A DNA stretch of 64,000 nucleotides from Festucalex cinctus (taxonomy: Eukaryota > Chordata > Actinopteri > Syngnathiformes > Syngnathidae). The notes beneath the pieces are model-generated. The model ran no database searches. It saw only the letters and a list, made by a program, of their open reading frames with translations, and was not told the origin of the DNA. The position numbers and the translations under genes are program-made. The stretch lies in contig NC_135421.1 in the NCBI RefSeq assembly GCF_051991245.1, positions 4,101,557-4,165,556 on the forward strand, in the 5' to 3' direction. Positions 31,706 to 42,863 of the stretch are shown in pieces (position 1 is the first letter of the stretch; every line of letters starts with the position of its first letter).

Positions 31706-32636
31706 CCCCGGGTTTTCACCGGTTGCGGTTGCGGTGCGGTTGCGGTGCGGTCCGGCGACGCAAGCAATTAGATTCCATTCATTCGAATGGTGCAGTTTAC
31801 ACCGCTTGCGGGTGCGTTGCGTGTCGACTGCGGAAGGCCTGCGGCGTGCCGCAAGCCTTCCGCAAGGATAGACCTATTTTCTATTTTTGCAGGACGCCGC
31901 AGCGGTAGGCCTCCGGCAAATGGCAAGCTAGCACAAAACACATCGAGCGGGACAGGAAGACCGAGGCAGTTTCAAAATAAATTTCCGGTTACCTTTCAGA
32001 ATAAAACACTCGCCAGCTCCTATTTCGCAAGTTTTTCAGCAAAACGTGACGTGGGCGTCGCCGGGCCATGTGCTCATTCACGGTTTAGACACCAGCGAAC
32101 ATGGACGAGGAGAGGTTTATATTGGAGGTGGAAAACCACAAAATAATATATGACACGGCACATCCTTTTTATAAGGACTGTAATGTATTGTGAGTTTGAT
32201 GTTCGCGATTGCTTGTTGTGCCCGTCTCGCTTGCCGTACTGAGCGGCAGCCGGACGCGGAAGACAGAAATAAAGAGTGGACCCGCACTGACCCGACTCTC
32301 GTTATTAATATACTTTATAAGGACAACCAAAAAAAGGATGCTGCATGGAATCTCATAGCAGAAGAAGAAGAAAAGGTTAAATCAAAAGAAGTCCACCTCT
32401 CTTTCTGCTTCTCTGTTGAGCACAGACTTTCTGTATGTTTGTCGTTGTGAAATGCCACATGATCGCGCGCGCGCGGTCCCGCGAGACACGTTGGGAAGTG
32501 GGCGGCGACGGAGATGCCGGACCGCAGCTGTGCGGAGCCGGTGTGGATTGACAAAAAAATTGACCCGTCCGGAGCACGCAGTCAAGACGCACCGCACCGC
32601 AACCGCACCGCAACCGCATCCGGTGAAAACCCGGGG
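31706..32636 (+). mobile_element. non-autonomous Harbinger-type element, copy 2 (931 bp)
   Basis: Nearly identical to 22661-23551 and in the same orientation. It differs by about 40 bp of extra sequence (GCAGAAGAAGAAG... at 32358-32400), a shorter GC run at 32463 and scattered substitutions. The same MADF-like start codon lies at 32101. The extra segment extends the frame into AAWNLIAEEEEKVKSKE, so this copy may be the more complete form. Flanks are TTA (31703-31705) and TAA (32637-32639). Confidence 0.85.
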
Positions 32637-32985
32637 TAAGTTACGTTGAATGCAGAGCTTTGTATTAAGGAAAAAAAACAAAAAACAAAACGAAGTGGTT
32701 GTTTTGCTTTTAACAGTGAATAGTATGCCTAGCTTCCACACGTCCTTTTCACGAAGCTTTTCAATTTCGTCACTGAAAGCAGGGCTATTTCGCCGTTAGC
32801 TGCCTACAATACTTTTCGTTTACTAGGTTAATTGATTTAGGAATGATTTCACATTACATGGGCTCGGAGTTGCCCTGGATGCGTGACTTTGCCAAGCTTA
32901 AGCAAACATGCTACGCTAACAGTTTAATGCTAGCGCGGTGTAAAAGCCACGTTGCGACCAAGCATCAACCTAAATAAATATATAT

Positions 32986-33430
32986 ACAAAGATGTGCATG
33001 AGGCAATTCTGTCTTACCTTCGTGTGTTAGCAAGGCTGTTGGCAATGAATCCTCGCACACTGCCGTGTCCTTGCACATTGCTTCCAGCATGGTGATTGCA
33101 GAGTCCTCCTTTGTACTATTGGTGGTACAACCCATCCGGTGGCCGAGAATGTCATCCAGTCTTTCATACATTTATTAATTTTGCGGTCATTTCCACTGTG
33201 GTTGTTGTGGTCCTTGAGTTTCCTTTAGTCCTGTTGGAATTTCTTTAGTTTTTCCCTCACCTGCTTTTGTGTGTGTAATGTTAACTCTGCTAGCTTCGCG
33301 GTTATTATCGTTTCTTGTTGGACTTTCGAAGTGCCGTTGGGTCTCCTCGTCCCATGTTTGCTCAGGAGAGCCTGTACTTCCTCGTCCGTCCACCTCTCGG
33401 TTTTTTAATCCTTCCATTGCCGAAATGTTT
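32986..33430 (-). pseudogene. Myb/SANT-like DNA-binding protein, N-terminal exon
   Basis: The minus strand near 33400 reads TERWTDEEVQALLSKHG, the start of a Myb/SANT-like domain, but only after a frame change relative to the upstream MEGLK start. After another shift comes REKLKKFQQD...RKLKDHNNHSGND, and then YERLDDILGHRMGCTTNST. The exon ends THEG at a GTAAGACAG donor (about 33016). At least two frameshifts break it. In Harbinger-group elements this partner protein binds the transposase and the DNA ends. Its last exon is at 30336-30595. Confidence 0.65.
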
Positions 33431-36400
33431 GAAGAAAAAGTCGTAGCGCCCGATAGAGTATAGTAAAGAAGAAATGGCGGCTTTACCGCGGGAAAAAAAA
33501 AAAAACATCTAACCAAAACGACACACCTCCTCATCCAGTCAACCAATCATAACACACTAGACAACACGCCCCCACCTTGTGTCGTTCAGGGTACACCCAA
33601 ATACCCTCCTCATGCCTAGGAATTTAGGTAGTACCGTTCCGACCCCCCCAGACCCGGAACTGGTTTTGTGTGTGAACGCAAACTTTGGACAAACTCCCCC
33701 GGAACATATGGAAGTTCCATCATAAGTTCCTGCGGTGTGAAAGCGCCTATTGTGGGCTGTTACATATGTCTACAAATTTTTGTAGCTCTAGCTGCTTCGT
33801 ACAACTGGGAATTCTTCATTAAGAAGAATTTTTTTCCTTTGCAAACAAGTGCATGCCACGGCAACAGCGTGCGACGAAATAAAAAGCTTTCAATAACTTT
33901 TCATCTTCAACATCTTAAGATGAATCACACCAAGTTTGAAGATGATGGGATAAACTCTGTAGGAGGAGTTTGTTAAAATAAGACCCCTATGAAATGGCCA
34001 AAAAAATGGCAACATGTTCCAAAGTAAATCAAAATGGTGGACTTTCTGTTAGGTTTAGCACATGGTTCAAAAAGAGTTTTTTGTACCTTGAGGGCTGTTA
34101 CATATGTCTTCAAATTTTGGTAACTCTAGGTGAAACGTACAGCCGGGAATGCTTCTTTAAGTAAGAATTTTGAAACGCAAAATTTGGTGCCCCGCCTCTG
34201 GCGGACTTCCTGTTGGGTTTAGCATATGGCACCAACAGACTTTTTTGTAGATCATAGTCTGTTACATATGTGTAACAATTTTCGTAGCTCTAGGTTAAAC
34301 GTACAACCGGCAATACTACGTTAAGTAAGAATTTTGAAACTCTAAATTTGATGCCCCGCCGCCGTCATATAGTATGTCAAAAACTTTAGATTTTTTACCA
34401 TGATGTTGTCCCAGGTGTTGAGATGGTACATCCCAAGTTTGAACTCAATCGGGTTAACCGTGTAGGAGAAGTGGGCAAAAGTATGACCCCTGTAAATGTG
34501 CAAAAATAGGCCAAAATTGGACATTCAAATGATCATACCTCACTTCCTGTCTATTTTAGGGTACAACTATCAAAGAGGTTTTTGTTCATCTGGATGTGCT
34601 ACAGGTGCCACACAATTTTCGTAGCCGTAGGACAATCGTAGCGGGACAGGGATCCGTTCAACCTATGTAGGTGGCGCTACAGAGCCATTTTTCTGTTATC
34701 ATGTATGGCGACTTTAAAATATCAAATTTTTCGCCAGGCCTGATGTGCGTGTAAAGTTTGGTGAGTTTTCGTTCACGTTTAGTGTCTCAAAAATGCGATT
34801 GTTTGCGGAGAAGAAGAAGAAGAAGAATAAGAAGAATTCCTACAAAAACAATAGGGCCTCGCAGCGGCTCCGCCGCCAGTGCCGCCGCTGCTCGGGCCCT
34901 AATAATAATAATTTTTACAAAAACAATAGGGACCTCGCAGCGGTCGCTGCTCGGGCCCTAACTAGAGCTGCGAGCAGCTATAAAGGGCCCTCGCAGCTCG
35001 GGCCACGTTGGGGTACTTGCACGTTGGGGTACTTGCACGTTGGGGTACTCGCACGTTGGGGTACTGGCACATTAGGAGCAAAATTTCTTTGAACATGGCA
35101 TGATAAACCTTTACATGTGGATTTTTTTTTTTGCCAGGTGTGATGTGTGTGTCAAGCTCAATGGGTTTTGCTGATTGTTAAGATCTGCAAAAATCAGCGT
35201 CTTTTTTTATTTTTTGGAAATGTATATATACCCAACATCGCTCGTACTCATTGCATGATGTTGCTTTTATTGTCCATAGAGGCTATCAAAAATAAATAAA
35301 ACAAAATAAAAAAGTACATATGTTTGGATCGGTTTGATACCAGTGAACATCTTGAGTAGTGGAAAGTAAAAGAATATTCATAAATGACTTAGTTATAATA
35401 CTTACAATGAGTTCACAAATTTTGTACAAAATACCGTGTTTTTTTTTTTTATGCCTCAAGGACAAGGTGGCGCTGTATTAAAAACTGAACTTTGTCATAG
35501 AGATACCTTCAGGCCTTGACTAGAAATATACATGTCAAGTTTGGGATTTTTTAAAGCATGTACCGGGGAGTTATTCAAGCATATCCTTCATTCACGATAC
35601 TGATTTTAACGTCCATAGAGGCTATCAAAAATAAATAAAACTAAATAAAAAATACACATGTTTGGATAGGTCTGATGCCAGTGAACATTTTGAGTGGTGG
35701 AAAGTAAAAGAATATTCATAAATGACTGATTTATCACACTGAGAATGAGTTTACAATTTTGGTAAAAATACCGTAAGTGGGGTATTTTTTTTTTCTGCCT
35801 CAAGGGCTAGGTGGCGCTGCATATATAACTGAATGTTGTCATAGAGATAGCTTCAGGCCTTGACGATAAACATACATGTCAAGTTTGGGATTTTTTGGAG
35901 CATGTACCGGGGAGTTATTTAGCATATCCTTTTTCAGTGCGAAACACAAATTTTGATGCCCCGCCTTCATCATATAGTATTTCAAAAAGTCAAGATTTTT
36001 CCCCCTGTCGTTGGCTCAGGTCTTGACATGGTCCAGGTCAAGTCTTAACTCAGTCGGATGAAACGTGTAGGAGAAGTGGGCAAAAGTCTGCCCCCTGTAA
36101 ATGTGCTAAAATCGTAAAAAATGGGACATTCAAAAAGTCGTAGCTCGCTTCCTGTTCATTTTAGCACATGGGTCCAAGAGACTTTTTTGCAGGTCTTGGG
36201 CTCCCTCATACACCTAAAAATATTCGTCGTTCTTGCTTAAACGTACAATTGGGGCTGCTTCATAAAAAATTTCTAGGGGGCGCTATTGAGTCTTTTTTTC
36301 AAAAATAGCACAATCAACAATAAAATATTGCTCATTTTACCAGGCCAGATGTGTGTGCCAAGTTTCATGAGTTTCTGTGCATGTTTATACCCTCAAAACT

Positions 36401-36795
36401 GGCGTTGTTTTCTTGGCGAACAACGCTTAGCCACGCCCACAGCCATTCGCGAAAACTAACAAACTTCATGTTGTGACATCATGAAGGCCGAAACCCTCAT
36501 CTGAGCAAATATGAGGTAGGTCCAGTTAACGTGTTGGGAGAAAAATGTAGAAGAAAATTCGTAAGAAAAAAAAAATGCCACTCAGTGGCGCTATCAGTAA
36601 GATGAAATATAAGTTCGTAGATGTCTTTAGGGCTGGACTCTCATCAAATGTGTGAAATTTTGAGAAGATAGGATCATCTGGGTCAAGTTCATGCAGCTTT
36701 TATTGTCACGAAAAATCTTCAGACTTTGCGTTACCGTAGCGGCCACGCCCTTTGGCGAAAAGTTACAATATTCGGTGTGGGGCATGATCAACATC

Positions 36796-36799
36796 TTAA
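36796..36799. repeat. TTAA target-site duplication (left copy)
   Basis: TTAA here and at 40465-40468. Uninterrupted units read CATCTTAAGGCTTTT at this place, so the four bases were duplicated. Confidence 0.9.
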
Positions 36800-36987
36800 A
36801 GGCCAAATGTGAAGTAATTTCATAAAATACCATATAGGGTCACAATTGAAGCATTGAAACACTGTCCAACAAATAAAGTATGAAAAAATAATTTATATGT
36901 TATATATTTGACGAAATAATCTCTTTTCCGAAGTTCGAGCCTGGCGGGCGACAAACCCGGAAGTGATACGTCACACCGGGAACAGCG

Positions 36988-38035
36988 ATGGCAGCGCTCC
37001 ATACAGACGCTATACAAAGCCACTCAAACGTCGATTCAGACAGCGATGTCAGCGATAGGTTGAGCGAAAATGAGGAGAACCAAGTTTTTAAAGAGTTGGA
37101 GGAAGAGGAGGAGGTTGGCATTTTATACGTTGGACTTTACATGTACGAGCCAAATGCTAATCAGGATGCTGATAATGCGCCCAGACACCTGACATGGAAT
37201 GGAGACAAGACCCGTCGAAATTACAAGATGGGTAAGATATATATATAGGCAGTGGTATTTTTTTATGATTTGAAGATGCCAACATTTGCACATAATTTTA
37301 TATTTTTGTCTGATGACATTTAAAAAAAAAATAAAAAATCAGACTATGTTTTTAAAGCAGTTAGTCAGTACTTGAGTATTCTTTTCAGCAATTTTTATTT
37401 TTTTTACTTGTACTTGAGAGATTTATCAATGACTATTTCTTACTTTTGTACATGATTCCGTCCACGTACTTGTATATTTTGAAACAAATGTTTTCATAAA
37501 CAGAATTATTGACTGATTGGTATAGCAATACACTTGTTCAATAACATTTCTGCTCATGGTGTCATCGCTCAGTATTTTACTTTTTTTTTTTTTATATAAA
37601 TTTCAGGCGTACTTGTGGTAATTGCCAGCAAATGCCTACAGCTGTAGAATGTGTTTGCTGCCATGAAATTCAAGAAGTAGTGACTACGTCTACAAGGAGA
37701 GGAACACTTCAATCAGGTACTGGACTGCATCACTGATCATCCTGGATTCAATGCTGTGTGCCTGAACCCATATGGATTATAGGTGGCATGGATGACCTAC
37801 AAGCAGCAGTACAAAGGCAAGGCATTTGATGGGCCACAGGATGCCAAGTATAGACATATTGCCGACAGACAATTGGTGCGCTGGTGCTGGAAGTTTCTTG
37901 GTCTGGACAACCGTGTTCTGCTCCCAGCATGTTGCAATGTCTTGTATCAGGGCACATTTTCCACCACCAGGAGAAGAGGAGTCAGCTGTATTCAAAGGGT
38001 TTCGTGTTTCACAGAGAAATGTTCCAGAACTGTGA
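36988..38035 (+). pseudogene. P2X7 C-terminal-domain-like (ballast/ZCD) gene, broken
   Basis: Exon 1 (36988 to about 37230) encodes an acidic stretch (SDSDVSDRLSENEENQVFKE) and then WNGDKTRRNYKM, with a GTAAGA donor. Exon 2 starts after TTTCAG (about 37606) and reads RTCGNCQQMPTAVECVCCHE. After a frame change come CITDHPGFNAVCLNP, an in-frame TAG, then VAWMTYKQQYKGKAF, RQLVRWCWKFLG and VLLPACC. A final frame change leads to IRAHFPPPGEEESAVFKGF. The CGxCxxMPT...CC.E, C.T.HPGF..VCLN and VLP.CC...IR..FP....Y.GFK blocks are those of the cysteine-rich cytoplasmic domain of P2X7. There is no channel part or membrane segment. The exon 1-2 join also appears out of frame. Confidence 0.75.
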
Positions 38036-38199
38036 TTTGTACTGGTTGCATCATAATAAGAATAAACAAATGAGGACAACTTAATACAAGGAATATGATT
38101 CTTTATTTCCTGAGGAATCTCGTATGGTGCTCAGCAATAACATTTGACTTGTCCGGTCTGTTCACTGCTGCTGTAAGAAATTGTGGCTCGACTACCACA

Positions 38200-38648
38200 T
38201 CATTCGGTTTTGTACTTATTTGGAACGTCAATCACTTTCATCGCCTCTGAAAGGCAGTCAGTCACATAGTCTACAAAAAAAATAAAAAATTGGGATGATA
38301 AATATTTGGGTGACATATGGGTTACACTCAGTAATGCATCTGCCTGGAATATTTTTTGTTTCATAACTTACCATAAGTTTCATCCACCAATATCTTTCTC
38401 AGAGAATAGCCACCACTCTTATATTTGGGATAAACGATGCAGTAGGAGTGTATTCCTTCCTTCGTCACTTTCTGTGGTCTCCCAGCATTTTCATTATAAT
38501 GCATAGCAGCGAGAATGATTCTGGAATTGAACAAAAATTGCCTTATAAAGAAATTGTCACATTGTGATGAAATAGCTTTATATCTCTAAGTTCTACATTT
38601 CATCCATATGTTCTACTAGTCATGGACAAATCACACTTGAAGAAGCAC

Positions 38649-38738
<90 letters not shown>

Positions 38739-40210
38739 TTTTTTTCGATTCTTTGAGATGGCATTTTTGGTTGAACAGATGCAGTGGAAATTTAATAAAT
38801 TTCCATTGCACTAGCTGTTATGTTTAAGCCATGAGCACCATCTAGAGGAGCCTCAAAGCAAGTGCTTCATTACGTTACTTTCCCCCCTCATCACCACTAT
38901 AGTCTCCATTTCATACATATCAAAGTTTTCTTAAACGCACCTGCTTTTCATTCCTTTGTACGAGAAGTTGTACATCTTTGGGGCAAAGTGATTCACCACA
39001 CTGTGAAAAGCTTACACACCACTGGTCTGTCCGAGGTGAGACATCTTCATGACATCGTTGACAAACATGGTATTTGTCAGGAGTTCCACCACTGCGACAT
39101 TGACTTCAGTACCTTCAAATGAATTTCATTTCCTTAGTTTGTTATAAATGTTGGTTGGCATGTGACAGATGTTTGGTTGTTCTACAGATACAAGGTATGA
39201 CAATATTTATATTTTCAGGTTAAACTAGCAACAACTCTAAGAATAAAAATATAAATAATACCTGGTAAGTACATAGTGACAAAAACAACTCCGCCTAACT
39301 TACTTTTATCCACACTATGTGGTGGCATAACTTCATCATCTTCGCTGTTAGAACAGGATTGATCCTGCAATAACTGACCCTCGTAATCAGCCATTTCTTG
39401 TTCAGAGGCAGCTGCAGAGGTGATAGCCTCAGCTACGGCTCGCTTCCTTTCTCGGTTAGCTGCTGCTGCACGCTGGGCAGGTGGATTTTGAATCTGCTGC
39501 TGGTCTTGTGGAGGCAGGTGAATTGTTGGGACAGCAGTCGTATTGAGCAATGACCTGCAGAAACATAAGGTGACACTAAAAATATGCGTCGCTCATAAAA
39601 CCTATAAAACCTACCGGCAAAAAATAAAAAATAAAAAAAATAAAAAACAACTATCACATTTCATCTAACCCTGCCTTACCAAATATTTAATTATTTAATG
39701 ACTCATAAAATGCAGTAAGATTGACATATGATTGGAAGTTTTTCAAAAGGACGTGTCATGTTCTTTGATCAACAAAGCAATGCTGCCAACCTATTGAAAT
39801 TTACTTTCAGAACAATTTGTCTCACTGCCATTATTACTCATCGTTGATATGAATAGCACCGAGACGTTAGCTTTCGGTTCACGTCGCTAGTTTCTACTGT
39901 TCATTCCACAACTGTTGGAAGCTCTGCTTTGTCAAAGTCATCAGTGATCTATCCATAAATTCCACGTTTTTTTCTAAATAATTGTAATCATACTTACTTT
40001 TTTTGTAAATCCATTATCATAAGCAGACCGGTTGAGGAAGCAGGCATCTTCGAAGTGTTTGTAACAGAGAACACTCCTCGACGATGGCGTGAAATTCATT
40101 CGCTTCGTGCGAATGAAAGTTGACCATTTACGTGCCCTGTTATCTTTTGGCCACTCATACAACTTTTCTTTAGCTTGAGAACAATACATCACCACACATC
40201 GCCGGGTCAT
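38200..40210 (-). pseudogene. THAP-domain Kolobok transposase, core deleted
   Basis: Exon 1 (40210-39998) encodes a THAP zinc finger: MTRRCVVMYCSQAKEKLYEW, FTPSSRSVLCYKHF, with the C2CH ligands and the typical W, F and P residues; donor GTAAGTATG. Exon 2 (39554-39304) is a linker (RAAAANRERKRAVAEAITSA, CSNSEDDEVMPPH). The catalytic core expected next is absent. The C-terminal exons remain: about 39118-38941 (ELLTNTMFVNDVMKMSHLGQ, then a stop, then AFHSVVNHFAPKMYNFSYKG), 38520-38372 (IILAAMHYNENAGRPQKVTK, YPKYKSGGYSLRK) and 38270-38200 (DYVTDCLSEAMKVIDVPNKY, stop). Their splice sites are intact and in phase. The loss of the core and one nonsense codon make it dead. Confidence 0.78.
38650..38734. 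repeat. (TA)n microsatellite
   Basis: About 42 uninterrupted TA units in an intron of the transposase gene. Long TA tracts can extrude cruciforms. Confidence 0.97.
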
Positions 40211-42846
40211 CTTACCGAGTAGCAATGCAAACAATGCAGTTCAATGGCCGACTTCTCTCGCGACTTCCCGGTGTGACGTCATTTCCGAAAATTTCCGAAG
40301 ATTGTCGAAGAAAAGCATTTTCGTTGTCAAGGGCGTTGCTATGGGTTAAACTAAGAACCTGAAAGGGTTGCGTCAAAAAAAATAACGAAAATATGCTTAC
40401 AATGGTTTAGCCATTGGTATTACTCAAAAACATGGTTGGCCAACCTTACTTCACATTTGGTCTTTAAGGCTTTTCTAACCAATTTTCAACTGGATCCCTT
40501 CAACGAGCTCGGCACAGTAGTTAAAAACGTAAAGTATGACATTTATTGTTACCACAAGGTGGCGCTATATGTATAACTGAATTTTATCATATAGATGTTT
40601 TCAGGCCGTGACTATTACGTTGCCTGAGAAGTTTGAGATTTTTTGGAGCTTGAACATGGGAGTTATTAAGCATTTGCTCTTTCTGGACAAATGAAATTTT
40701 AAAGGCAATATTTGATGCCCCGCCCCCGTCATATAGTATTTTGAAAGGGCAAGATGTTTTGCCCAGTTGTTCTCTCAGGTCTTGAGATGATAAATGCCAA
40801 GTTTGAAGTCAACTGGATGAAAAATGTTTGCAAAGGGGGAAAAAGCATGACCACAGTGAATGTGCCAAAATAGGCCAAAATTGGACATTAAAAAATTAAT
40901 AAAACACTTCCTGTACATTTTTGCTCCATGGTCCCAATTGACTTTTTGTGCATCCCGGGGTGCTACACGTGCCTACCAATTTTCGTAGCTCTAGGTCAAA
41001 CATGCCGGGATTGGTTTTTATTTTTCTACGCTAGGGGGGCGCTATAGAGACGCATTGTTATGACAACTTCATAATATCCAATTTTTCGCCGGGCCCAAGG
41101 AGTGTGCAAAATTTGGTGAGTTTTCGGAAATGCTTAGGTCTTCAAAAATGCGATCGTTTACGGAGAAGAAGAAGAAGAAGAAGAAGAAGAAGAACTAGAG
41201 CTGCGAGCACCTATAAAGGGCCCTCGCAGCCCGGGCCACGTTGGAGTCCTTGCACGTTGGGGTACTTGCACGTTGGGGTACTGGCACGTTGGGGTACTGG
41301 CATATTGGAAGCAAAATTTCTTTGAAAATGGCATAATAAACGTTTACATGTAGAAGATTTTTTTTGCCAGTGTCTGTCAAGCTCAACGGATTTTGGTGAT
41401 TGTTAAGACCTGCAAAAATCAGCGTCCTTATTTATTTTTAGGCAATGAGTTGCCCTGATTGGTATTTTTTTGTAAAAGTGTTTATACACATCATCGCACG
41501 TTGTACTCATTGCACAATGTTTACTTGTATTGTCCAAAGGGGCAATCAAAAATGAATAAAACAAAATGGAAACGTACATACGTTTGGATCGGTGTGAAGC
41601 CAGTGAACAATTTGAGTGGTGGAAACTAAAAGAATATTCATAAATGACTTCGTTATCACACTTAGAATGAGTGTACATTTTTTGTACAAAATAACGTATG
41701 TGGGGTATTTTTTTAATTTTTTTTATATAAGCCTCAACGGCTAGGTGGCGCTGTATTTATAACTGAATGTTGTCATAGAGATACCTTCAGGCCTTGATTA
41801 TAAGCATACATGTCAAGTTTGGGATTTTTTTTGGAGCATGTACCGTGGAGTTATTAAGCATATACTTCATTCACGATATTGCTTTTAATGTCCATAGAGG
41901 CTATCAAAAATAAATAAAAATATATATATGTTTGGATAAGTCTGATGCCAGTGAACATTTTGAGTGGTGGAAACTAAAAGAATATTCATAAATGACTTCG
42001 TTATCACACTTAGAATGAGTTTACATTTTTTGTACAAAATACCGTATGTGGGGTATTTTTTTTTCATGCATCAAGGGCTAGGTGGCGCTGCATATATAAC
42101 TGAATGTTGTCATAGAGATAACTTCAGGCCTTGACGATAAACATACATGTCAAGTTTGGGATTTTTTGGAGCATGTACCGGGGAGTTATCAAGCATATCC
42201 TTTTTCATTGCGAAACACAAATTTTGATGCCCCGCCCTCATCATATAGTATTTCGAAAAGTCAAAATTTTTCCCCCTGTCGTTGGCTCAGGTCTTGACAT
42301 GGTCCAGGCCAAGTCTTAACTCAGTCGGATGAAACGTGTAGGAGAGGTGGGCAAAAGTCTGCCCCCTGTGAATGTGCAAAAATCGTCAAAAATGGGACAT
42401 TCAAAAATTCGTAGCTCACTTCCTGTTCATTTTAGCATATGGGTACAAGAGACTTTTTTGTAGGTCTTGGGCTCCCTCATACACCTGAAAATATTCGTCG
42501 TTCTTGCTTAAACGTACAACCGGGGCTGCTTCGTTAAAAATTTCGAGTGGGCGCTATTGAGTCATTTTTGTAAAAATAGCACAATCAACAATAAAATATT
42601 GCTCATTTTACCAGGCCAGATGTGTGTGCCAAGTTTCAGGAGTTTCTGTGCATGTTTAGACCCTCAAAACTGGCGTTGTTTTCTTGGCGAACAGCGCTTA
42701 GCCACACCCACAGCAATTTGTGAAAACTCACAAACTTCGTGTTGTGACATCATGAAGGCCGAAACCCTCATCTGAGCAAATATGAGGTAGGTCCAGTTAA
42801 CGTGTTTGGAGAAAAACGTAGAAGAAAATTCGGAAGAAAAAAAAAT

Positions 42847-42863
42847 GCCACTCGGTGGCGCTA
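42847..42863 (+). promoter_or_regulatory. CTCF-core-like motif (GCCACTCGGTGGCGCTA)
   Basis: Close to the vertebrate CTCF core CCACYAGRKGGCGCTA. The same place in other A units reads GCCACTAGGTGGCGCTA. Binding is not shown. Confidence 0.5.

Larger units (their letters stand above)
21823..33748. mobile_element. decayed PIF/Harbinger- or ISL2EU-like DNA transposon with nested elements
   Basis: The ends are inverted: AGGCGCTTTCACACCAAAAA at the left, and AGGCGCTTTCACACCGCAGG read backwards from 33748, both followed by AGGAACTT. The flanks are AT on both sides (21821-21822, 33749-33750), and the array unit reads through once the block is removed. Inside are remnants of a transposase exon on the plus strand (30122-30220) and a Myb/SANT-like gene on the minus strand (30336-33430), the two-gene layout of Harbinger-group elements. 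Two 0.9-kb Harbinger-type elements and LINE sequences were added later. The superfamily is inferred: the 2-bp duplication suits ISL2EU, while 3 bp would suit Harbinger. Confidence 0.75.
19987..34961 (+). repeat. array unit B1, split by an 11.9-kb transposon
   Basis: The unit body is 19987-21820 plus 33751-34961, about 3.05 kb once the insertion is removed. It has the same head as A units, then different contents (CTGTTTCATAGGAAACC, AAAATGGCGGACTTCCTGTT modules). A 505-bp segment is tandemly repeated (from about 20946 and about 21450). The tail ends with two successive hairpin ends (34850-34897 and 34925-34961). It continues directly into A2 with only GGGCCCTAA|CTAGAGC between. Confidence 0.88.
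36800..40464. mobile_element. Kolobok-type DNA transposon (3665 bp), internally deleted
   Basis: Inverted ends of 18 bp, AGRCCAAATGTGAAGTAA with one mismatch, are flanked by duplicated TTAA. TTAA targets and AGG-starting ends fit the Kolobok superfamily (compare the T2/Kolobok TTAAAGG ends known in frogs). Genes start near each end and converge: a P2X7-C-like gene on the plus strand and a THAP transposase gene on the minus strand. Most of the transposase core is missing and both genes carry breaks, so the copy cannot move by itself. A long (TA)n tract sits in a transposase intron. Confidence 0.82.
34962..41194 (+). repeat. array unit A2, split by a Kolobok-type transposon
   Basis: About 2.56 kb of unit sequence (34962-36799 plus 40469-41194). 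The head has four copies of the 18-bp TTGCACGTTGGGGTACT-like repeat. CTCF-core-like motifs appear near 35467, 35808, 36275, 36578, 40555 and 41036. It ends in (GAA)n with no hairpin end, directly before A3. Confidence 0.9.

Noticed and set aside
42131..42319. 62-codon frame repeated in most A units (also 18214, 44767, 52471, 55069, 57350, 60018), with 72- and 86-codon frames nearby
   Set aside because: They recur because the units are copies. They begin inside module sequence that is shared with non-open modules, have no family motif, and differ between units at all codon positions.
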